The position numbers and the translations under genes were made by a program. From NCBI GenBank assembly GCA_016630955.3, contig CM049986.1, positions 2,294,001-2,358,000 on the forward strand: a stretch of DNA of 64,000 nucleotides, read 5' to 3'. Positions 11,495-19,256 of this stretch are shown in pieces. Positions within the stretch are counted from its first letter, which is position 1. Each line of letters opens with the position of its first letter. The notes under the pieces are model-generated. The model was not told where the DNA came from and made no database searches. It saw only the letters and a program-made list of their open reading frames with translations. This DNA comes from Didymella arachidicola. Taxonomy: Eukaryota > Ascomycota > Dothideomycetes > Pleosporales > Didymellaceae.

Positions 11495-13358
11495 ACGTAC
11501 ATGTACAACGAGCGGACCGGTCAACGAGCGGGCCACTTTTGCCAAGACCACACCAAAACTCCCTCCCTACACTAATGCCTCCACAACAAGTACAGTTTAA
11601 CGCGTCAAACGAGCGTCAGATACAGCTTGCGCTCCAAGCTCTCAAACAAGACGCGAATCTCTCAGAGCGACGCGCTGCAGCTATCTACAGCGTCTCTCGA
11701 ACTACACTACACCAACGACGCGCTGGACGACCTTCACGCGTTAATATTATGGCCAACTTACGGAATCTAACCAGCGCTGAGGAGCAGGTGATTGTTATGC
11801 GCATACTTGAGCTGGTTACGCGAGGAGAGTCCCCCCGGCTTGAATTTGTGGCTGATATGGCCAATTCTCTGCTGAAAGAGCGCAGTTTGGCCCCTGTTGG
11901 CCCAAGGTGGGCCAGCAGGTTTGTTTCGCGTCAGGAGGAGCTCAAAACAGTTTTTAATCGCAAGTATGACTACAAGCGAGCCCTCTGCGAGGACCCTGAG
12001 GTTATACAGGGCTGGTTCAACCTTGTAGCTACTACCAAAGTCAAGTATGGCATCCAGGACAACGACACGTACAACTTTGACGAGACAGGCTTCATGATGG
12101 GCCAGATATCCACCGGAGTTGTTGTAACAGATGCAGAGAAACTAGGACGAGCAAAGCAGGTCCAGCCAGGCAACCGGGAGTGGGTAACAGTCATTGAGGG
12201 CATTAATGCCACAGGATGGGCTATTCCACCCTACATCATCTTCAAAGCCCGCCAACACCAGTCCAGCTGGTACAAGGACAACAACCTGCCCCAAGATTGG
12301 AGTATTGCCATCTCTGAGAACGGCTGGACTACCAATGAGCTTGGTTTTGACTGGTTGAAGCACTTTGACAGGTATACAAAGGCGCGCACTGTTGGCAGCC
12401 ACCGGTTGCTGATTATTGACGGTCATGGGAGCCACAACACTCCAGAATTCACGCAATACTGCAAGGATCAGAAGATTGTGATCCTATGCATGCCTCCGCA
12501 CTCATCGCACCTCCTTCAGCCACTTGATGTGGGTTGTTTTGGCCCTCTGAAGAAGGCGTACGGGGTTGAGGTTAATGAGCTTATGCGCAACCGGATCAAC
12601 CACATTACAAAGCAGGAGTTCCTCCCATGCTTTGTAGCGGCTCACAAGAAAGCTATTACCCCTAGCAACATTCAAGGAGGGTTCCGAGGGGCCGGATTGG
12701 CTCCCTTTGCCCCAGATCGCGTCATATTGGCCCTGGATGTGAAGCTGCGCACCCCATCGCCACCACTCCCCCAAAACAGCCCGCTCTGGCAGTCGCAAAC
12801 CCCAAGCAATACCCTGGAATTTGGGTCGCAATCAACGCTTGTGAAGAAGAGGATTCAGACGCATGTTAATAGCTCACCAACCTCTATAGTTGAAGCGTTT
12901 GAGAAGGTCTCAAAGGGGGCAGCAATTATTGCGCACAAGCTGGTTTTGGCACAACAGGAGATTACTGAGCTTCGAGCGGCTAATAAGGCCGCCACGCGAC
13001 GTAAATCGCACAAAAGAAAGCGTATTCAAGCTAAGGGAAGCCTTGCGGTTGAAGAGGGCCAGCGGATAGCTGCTCTGCAGGAGTTTAGCGCGCGTAGTGA
13101 TGGTAAGAAGGCAAAGAAGCAGGTTCGGGCTGAAGGAGGTGAACCATCCCAACGACGCTGTGGACGGTGCGGAGAGAGTGGGCACAACGCGCGAACGTGC
13201 AAGAATGCTGTAGAAGAGGTCTCTTAGTAATATTACAGCTTGTTTTGCCTTATGCAGCGCCAGTTTGTAGTGTTTTGGGCCATAATAGGGGGAGTTTTGG
13301 TGTGGTCTTGGCAAAAGTGGCCCGCTCGTTGACCGGTCCGCTCGTTGTACATGTACGT
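11495..13358 (+). mobile_element. Fot1/pogo-like DNA transposon E1, intact
   Basis: 1864 bp, flanked by TA at 11493-11494 and 13359-13360. The ~70-bp TIRs have three parts: outer ACGTACATGTAC, a pair of direct repeats (AACGAGCGGaCC then AACGAGCGGgCC separated by GGTC), and inner ACTTTTGCCAAGACC. It encodes one uninterrupted transposase on the plus strand and is inserted in the left arm of the founding element. Confidence 0.93.
11575..13227 (+). CDS. Fot1/pogo-like transposase with C-terminal zinc knuckle (E1)
   Basis: 550 aa from ATG 11575. The frame is open farther upstream into the TIR, but other copies have no ATG there, so this ATG is preferred. The N-terminal ~60 residues contain a helix-turn-helix-like region (psq/CENP-B type arrangement: ALKQDANLSERRAAAIYSVS), followed by a second CENP-B-like DNA-binding block. 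The DDE_1-type catalytic core carries the acidic positions in FDETGFMMG, IIDGHGSH and PLDVGCFGPL. The tail is basic and ends with a CCHC zinc knuckle (C-x2-C-x4-H-x4-C: RCGRCGESGHNARTC), an addition more familiar from Gag proteins. The ORF is uninterrupted, so it may be active. Confidence 0.92.
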   Translation: MPPQQVQFNASNERQIQLALQALKQDANLSERRAAAIYSVSRTTLHQRRAGRPSRVNIMANLRNLTSAEEQVIVMRILELVTRGESPRLEFVADMANSLLKERSLAPVGPRWASRFVSRQEELKTVFNRKYDYKRALCEDPEVIQGWFNLVATTKVKYGIQDNDTYNFDETGFMMGQISTGVVVTDAEKLGRAKQVQPGNREWVTVIEGINATGWAIPPYIIFKARQHQSSWYKDNNLPQDWSIAISENGWTTNELGFDWLKHFDRYTKARTVGSHRLLIIDGHGSHNTPEFTQYCKDQKIVILCMPPHSSHLLQPLDVGCFGPLKKAYGVEVNELMRNRINHITKQEFLPCFVAAHKKAITPSNIQGGFRGAGLAPFAPDRVILALDVKLRTPSPPLPQNSPLWQSQTPSNTLEFGSQSTLVKKRIQTHVNSSPTSIVEAFEKVSKGAAIIAHKLVLAQQEITELRAANKAATRRKSHKRKRIQAKGSLAVEEGQRIAALQEFSARSDGKKAKKQVRAEGGEPSQRRCGRCGESGHNARTCKNAVEEVS

Positions 13359-13438
13359 TATACTTAACTATAATACTATATAAAGATATTATCTATCTAT
13401 AATTATTCTTTAGTAGTATTACTAACGTATATATAGTA

Positions 13439-13799
13439 ACGTACCTCACGGGCGAGCGAGCTACTAAAATTAACTAGGGAAAATCTAAAATGCAGGGGTC
13501 TATATATCTAGATCTACTTAATAGAATCTTCTAAAAATTTTATAACTAGGCTGCACCTATATAAACATGTGTATTTTAGAATTTGGAGTAGCTAGGCCGA
13601 AAAGGGAAATAGTTATTAAGGTTTTTAAAAAGTACGCTAAAATCCTCTAGTAAAATAAAAAAACTTCTGCTTGATTAGGCCTAGTCCTCTAAAATTTTAA
13701 GATATTAATCTCTATATATATATTACCTAGCTATAAAACTTTTAGAAGATTTTACCTAGTAGATCTAGAGATATAGACCCCTACATCTTTGATTTTCCC
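13439..13799. mobile_element. AT-rich MITE relic
   Basis: Begins ACGTACCTCACGGGCGAGCGAG after a TA (13437-13438), i.e. with a MITE-type terminus. Its interior has an imperfect inverted repeat (AGGGAAAATC...near 13477 against GATTTTCCCT at 13791-13800). No coding potential. Transposon E2 is inserted at its right edge. Confidence 0.6.
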
Positions 13800-13801
13800 T
13801 A

Positions 13802-15665
13802 ACGTACATGTACAGCGAACGGAACGGTCAACGAACGGAACACTTTTGCCAAGACCCCACCAAAACTCCCCCCATTATGGCCCATAATACCACACTTTGG
13901 CCCTGCATAGGTTAAAAGAAGCTATATTATCACTCAGAGCCCTCTTTTACAGCATTCTTGCACGTTCGCGCGTTGTGCCCACCCTCTCCGCACCGTCCAC
14001 AGCGTCCTTGGGATGGTTCACCTCCTTCAGCGCGCACCCGCTTCTTTGCCTTCTTACCATCACCACGCGCCCCAAACTCCTGCAGAGTAGTTAACCGCTG
14101 GCCTTCTTCAACTGTAAGGCTTCCCTCAGCATGAATACGCTTTCTTTTGTGCGATTTACGTCGCGTAGCGGCTTCATTAGCTGCTTGAAGCTTAGCTATC
14201 TCCTGTTGTGCTAAAACCAGCTTGTGCGCAACAATTGCTGCCCCCTTTGCGTAGTGCTCAAGCGCGCTCAGCACAGAATTTGGGGAGCTGCCCTGCTGCC
14301 TCTTATACTTGTCTCGAATTAGAGTTGATTGCGACTGAAGTTCTAGGGTATTGCTTGGGGTTTGCGACTGCCAGGGCTCGTTGTTTGTGGGGAGTGGTGG
14401 TGATGGAGTGCGCAGCTTCACATCAAGGGTCGATATGACCCGTTCTAGGTCAAAAGGGACCAGTCCAGCGCCTCGGAACCCTCCCTGGATATTACTGACA
14501 GTAACGGCTTTCTTGTGAGCTGCTTTGAAGCATGGCAGGAACTCCTGCTTTGTGACGTGGTTAATCCGGCTGCGCATGAGCTCATTGACCTCAACACTGT
14601 ACGCCTTCTTCAGAGGGCTAAAACAACCCACGTCAAGTGGCTGCAGGAGGTGCGACGAGTGCGCAGGCATACATAGGATCACAATCTTGTGATCCTTGCA
14701 GTATTGCGTGAATTCTGCAGTGCTGTGGCTCCCATGACCGTCAATAATCAGCAATCGGTGGCTGCCAACAGTGCGCGCCTTTGTATGCCTGTCAAAGTGC
14801 TTCAACCAGTCAATACCAAGCTGGTTGGTGGTCCAGCCGTTCTCAGAGATGGCATTAGTCCAATCCTGGGGCAGGTTGTCGTCCTTATACCAGCTAGACT
14901 GGTGTTGGCGCGCTTTAAAGATAATATATGGCGGAATGGCCCATCCGGTGGCATTAATGCCCTCAATGACTGTTACCCACTCCCGGTTGCCTGGCTAGAC
15001 CTGCTTCGCTCGCCCTGGCTTCTCTGCATCCGTGACAACTACTCCGCTGGATATCTGGCCCATCATGAAGCCTGTCTCGTCGAAGTTGTACGTGTCATCG
15101 TCTAAGATACCGTACTTGGCTTTGGTATTAGCTACTAGGCTGAACCAGCCCTGGATCACCTCAGGATCCTCGCAGAGGGCTCGCTTGTAGTCGTACTTGC
15201 GATTGAAAACTGTTTTGAGCTCCTCCTGACGCGAAACAAACCTGCTGGCCCACCTTGGGCCAACAGGGGCCAAACCGCGCTCTCTTCGCAGAGAATTGGC
15301 CATATCAGCCACAATTTCAAGCCGGGGGGACTCTCCTCGCGTAACCAGCTCAAGTATGCGCATAACAATTACCTGCTCCTCAGCGCTGGTTAAGTTCTGT
15401 AAGTTGGCCATAGTATCACCGCGTGAAGGTCGTCCGGCGCGTCGAGGATGTAGTGTGGTTAAGGGCACGTTGTAGATAACTGCAGCGCGTCGCAAGGAGA
15501 GTTTAGGGTCTTGTTGAAGAGCTTGAAGCGCAAGCTGTACCTGACGCTCTTTAAACGCGTTGAAATGTAGTTGTTGTTGAGACATTAGTAGAGGAAGGGT
15601 GTGTTGATGGGGTCTTGGCAAAAGTGTTCCGTTCGTTGACCGTTCCGTTCGCTGTACATGTACGT
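13802..15665 (-). mobile_element. Fot1/pogo-like DNA transposon E2
   Basis: 1864 bp, the same length as E1, with TA duplications at 13800-13801 and 15666-15667. Outer and inner TIR parts match E1, but the direct-repeat pair differs (AGCGAACGGAAC / AACGAACGGAAC around GGTC). The transposase on the minus strand has one in-frame stop. Confidence 0.92.
13930..15585 (-). pseudogene. E2 transposase, one nonsense codon
   Basis: Homologous along its whole length to the E1 transposase. Reading from ATG 15585, the frame is interrupted by TAG at 14995-14997, where E1 has CAG (in the context KQV-Q-PGNREW). The rest is open to the stop at 13930 and keeps the IDGHGSH and LDVGCF catalytic blocks and the CCHC knuckle. 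The change is C to T in a CpA context, which is what RIP produces, but a single ordinary mutation would look the same. Otherwise well preserved, so inactivation is recent. Confidence 0.88.
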
Positions 15666-15802
15666 TAGAGAAAACTAAATATCTAGAGGCTAATAACTCT
15701 AGAACTAACGTACTTAAAGGGCGAGTAGCCTACTAGGGCGAGTGGCCCACGTAGTTTTACTAGTTAAATCTTAATTTTTACTTCTAGATAAGTCCTCTAA
15801 TA

Positions 15803-17668
15803 ACGTACATCACGGGCGAACGCCGCACACGGGCGAACGCCGCACTTTTGCCAAGACCACACCAAAACACCATCGCCACCCTAATGCCACCACAACAGCA
15901 CCAGTCAGACGCGTTAAAAGAAGCTCAGGTACAGCTTGCAATCCAAGCTCTTAAACAAGACGCGAAACTCTCTGTTCGACGCGCTGCAGCTATCTACGGA
16001 GTCTCTGAAACCATTGTACGCAAACGACGCGCCGGACGACCTTCACGCATTGATACCATGGCCAACTCACGGAATCTGACCAATACTGAGGAGCAGGTGA
16101 TTGTTACGCACATACTTGAGCTCTCTAAGCAAGGACGGCCTCCCCGGCTTGCAGATGTGACTGATATCGCCAATTCTCTGCGAAAAGAGCGCGGTTTGGC
16201 CCCTGTTGGCATAAACTGGGCCAGCACGTTCGTTTCGCGTCAGGAGGAGCTCAAAGTGGTCTTCAATCGCAAGTACGACTACAAGAGAGCCCTCTGCGAA
16301 GATCCTGAGGTCATACAGGGCTGGTTTGACCTTGTAGCCAACACCAAAGCCAAGTATGGCATCCAGGACGACGACACGTACAACTTCGACGAGACAGGCT
16401 TCATGATGGGCCAGATAAGCTCCGGAGCAGTCGTCACAGCTTCAGAGAACCGTGGACGGGCAAAAGCGGTCCAGCCAGGCAATCGCGAGTGGGTAACGGT
16501 CATCCAGGGCATTAATGCCACAGGGTGGGCCATTCCGCCCTACATCATCTTCAAAGCCCGCTGCCACCAGTCCAACTGGTACAAAGACGATAACCTGCCC
16601 CAGGATTGGACTGTTGCTGTCTCTGAGAACGGCTGGACTACTAACGAGCTTGGTTTTGACTGGTTGAAGCACTTTGACAGGCATACAAAGACGCGCACTG
16701 TTGGCACCTACCGTTTGCTGATTATTGACGGCCATGAGAGCCACAACTCTAAGGAATTTAAGCAATACTGCAAGGACAACAAGATTATAGATCTATGCAT
16801 GCCTGCGCACTCATCGCACCTCTTGCAGCCACTTGATGTGGCTTGTTTTGGCCCTCTGAAGAAGGCGTACGGGGATGAGGTCAATCAGCTCATACACAAC
16901 CGGATCAACCACATCACAAAGCAGGAGTTCCTCCCATGCTTTATAGCGGCTCACAAGAAAGCTATAACCTCTAGCAACATTCAAGGAGGGTTCCGAGGGG
17001 CCGGATTGGCTCCGTTTGCCCCAGATCGCGTCATATCGGCTCTGAATGTGAAGCTGCGCACCCCATCGCCACCACTCCCCCAAAACAGCCCGCTCTGGCA
17101 GTCGCACACCCCAAGCAATACCCTGGAATTTAGGTCGCAATTAACGCTTGTGAAGAAGAGGATTCAGAGGCATGTAGACAGCTCACCAACCTCTATGGTT
17201 GAAGCGTTTGAGAAGGTCTCAAAGGGGGCAGCAATAGTTGCGCACAAGCTGGCGTTGGCACAACGGGAGAACGCTGCGCTTCACGCAGCTCTAGCAGCTG
17301 CTACAGAACGTAAATCGCGCAAAAGAAAGCGTATTTAAGCTAAAGGAAGCCTTGCGGTTGAAGAGGGCCAGCGGTTAACTGCTCTGTCAGAGTTTGGCGC
17401 GCGTAGTGATGGAAAGAAGAAGAAGAAGCAGGTGCGTGGTAACAAAGGTGAATTATCCCAACGACGCTGTAGACGGTGCAGAAAGACTGGGCACAACGCG
17501 CAAACGTGCAAGAATAGAGTAGAAGTAGTTTCTGAGTAATATTACAATCTGTTTCGCCTCATGCAGGGCCAAAGTGTGTTGTTTTGGGCCGTAATAGGGT
17601 GAGGTTTGGTGTGGTCTTGGCAAAAATGCGGCGTTCGCCCGTGTGCGGCGTTCGCCCGTGATGTACGT
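15803..17668 (+). mobile_element. Fot1/pogo-like DNA transposon E3
   Basis: 1866 bp, TA duplications at 15801-15802 and 17669-17670. The TIR has a perfect tandem pair of ACGGGCGAACGCCGCAC followed by the shared inner ACTTTTGCCAAGACC. The transposase frame has one premature stop near its 3' end. Confidence 0.92.
15884..17539 (+). pseudogene. E3 transposase, premature stop before zinc knuckle
   Basis: From ATG 15884 the frame is open for 484 codons to TAA at 17336-17338, where E1 has CAA (RKRI-Q-AKGSL). The DNA-binding region and catalytic core (NFDETGFMMG, IIDGHESH, LDVACFGPL) are intact. Past the stop the same frame continues for about 66 codons and still encodes the knuckle C-x2-C-x4-H-x4-C. 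The lost part is therefore only the basic/knuckle tail. The C-to-T change is again in CpA context. The truncated protein might still be catalytic; this is unknown. Confidence 0.85.
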
Positions 17669-17879
17669 TACTAAATATTAATTTCTAAAATTTTTATAGT
17701 AGAGCTATAAGCAGATAAAGAAGCTATTTCTAGAATCTAGAAGCTATAGCTTTAGTAGATAAAAAGTTATTAAAAGAAAAGTAAATTATAAGGATTATTT
17801 AGACCTACTTTTCTATACCTCTAGATCTAGAAGAGCTAGAGCTTAGCTACTTATAAGACTTAAAGTATACCTATATAGA

Positions 17880-18770
17880 ATAATATATTTTATAAGTAAG
17901 TAAGTACTCTAAGTAAGTAAGTACTCTAATACTAATATACTAACTTTAATATATTATTACACAACCTTATTATAGTTAATAAACTATTATAATATACTAA
18001 ATTAATTATTAGAATTACTACTATTACTTGCACTACTAATCTTAACTACGTAGGTATAGGCGTTATACCTAGTGCCCTTATAACACCTATACTACCTCTC
18101 CTTCTATACCTTCTTTAACGCACTCTTTCTATTACTATAGCTACTACCTACCTATTTAGCTAATACTTTTTATATTTTACCTACTATAAGAGTCTTATCT
18201 ATCTAAATATACTACTACTTATAACGTACCTCACGAGCGAGCGGCGCACACGAGCGAGCGGCGCACCTAGTTTTACTAGTTAACTCTCTATTTTTACTTC
18301 TAAATAAGTCCTCTTATCCTAGGTATTAAATTCTAAATTTTTTATAGTAGAGCTGCAAGTATATAAAGAAGCTTTTTCTATAATCTAGAAGCTATAGCTA
18401 GAGTAGAAGACTAGCTATTAAGGAAAACATAAAATGCAGGGATTATCTAGACCTACTTTTCTATATCTCTAGATCTAGAAGAGCTAGAGCTTAGTTACTT
18501 ACGAGGCTTAAAGCATACCTAGATAAAATATACATATTTAATTTTTAAAAGATTCTATAGAATAGTTCTAGAGTTATTAGCATCTAGATGTTTGGTTTTC
18601 CCTAGTAAAACTAGGTGCGCCGCTCGCCCATGTGCGCCGCTCGCCCGTGAGGTACGTTAGCTCTTATACTTATTTAATTTATTTAGGCTCTATTAAAGGG
18701 TAGCTATTTGCTCTATTATTAGGCTTATCTTATATACTATTTGCTAAGCCCTCTTACTTAACTATATAAC
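17880..18770 (+). repeat. AT-rich relic repeat R1 (with MITE1 inside)
   Basis: A long AT-rich sequence whose reverse complement recurs as R2, split by element C (36243-36354 and 43448-43810). R1 is interrupted by MITE1 and ended by element A. No ORF. Its composition, rich in TA and poor in CA/TG, suggests a RIP-degraded transposon. Confidence 0.75.
18224..18657 (+). mobile_element. MITE1, 434 bp
   Basis: TA duplications at 18222-18223 and 18658-18659. Termini: ACGTACCTC, then tandem ACGAGCGAGCGGCGCAC, then CTAGTTTTACTAG, mirrored at the right end. No coding capacity. The outer terminus is shared with the Fot1-like elements, so it is probably moved by one of their transposases (inference). 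R2 shows the empty site. Confidence 0.9.
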
Positions 18771-19239
18771 TGTTACGATCTCTGAAGGAAACAAGGTACT
18801 GATGGGAAGCGGGGCAAGCGCTTGGATGACAGCGTGTCACGTGTCACGTGACATGCGTCGACATCCCGCCAAGAAGCGTCATCCCAAGAATCACAGGATG
18901 CCACCACATCCCGGGAAAACAATGCATCCCGAGTTACAAGGGAACAAGGCGCATTAAGGGATACTCTAGCTTTCCTACTAAGTATATATTCTAGTAGGAA
19001 CACAACTCTTACAGTGTGTGTTCAACCTAAGTTATCAAGTTTGTCTTTGGATCTCAAACCTAACCTTCGAGCTAGACAGTCTACTCTGTACTACTCATCG
19101 TTACCCTGCTCTCAAGACTGACAGATCGTATCTGTACACCTTATTGCAACCAACCCCTTCGGCTTCCTGTCACCGTACTCATCCCCGAGAACCAATAGAA
19201 TTAGTGCTTACGAGCTTTGCTTAAAGTACGACTTCAACA
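18771..19239 (+). repeat. 5' LTR of element A
   Basis: 469 bp, TGTTACG...TTCAACA. U3 holds two overlapping-register CACGTG hexamers (about 18837-18851) and an array of CATCCC words with one inverted GGATG (about 18857-18935). TATATATT at 18983-18990 is the likely TATA box. R-U5 from about 19000 is shared by all LTRs in the window. Confidence 0.96.
19018..19025 (+). promoter_or_regulatory. Putative 5' transcript end / self-primer (GTGTTCAA)
   Basis: The octamer lies 35 bp downstream of the start of the LTR TATA box and is the exact reverse complement of TTGAACAC at 19242-19249 just after the LTR. This suggests the RNA 5' end folds back to prime reverse transcription. Confidence 0.5.
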
Positions 19240-19252
19240 TTTTGAACACCCC
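19240..19252 (+). other. Primer-binding site region of element A
   Basis: Sequence right after the LTR begins TTTTGAACACC. It lacks the TGG start of a tRNA-primed PBS. The core TTGAACAC pairs with GTGTTCAA in R. Identical in A, B and C. Confidence 0.5.
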
Positions 19253-19256
19253 CAAG

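Larger units (their letters stand above)
15708..17880 (+). mobile_element. Degraded MITE relic interrupted by E3
   Basis: The left part 15708-15802 starts ACGTACTTAAAGGGCGAG and contains CTAGTTTTACTAG-like and ACTTCTAGATAAGTCCTCT segments that align with MITE1 (18224-18657). The alignment resumes after E3 at 17671 with TTTTATAGTAGAGCT and CTAGATCTAGAAGAGCTAGA, and is lost near 17880. This places E3 inside an older, mutated MITE copy. Confidence 0.65.
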
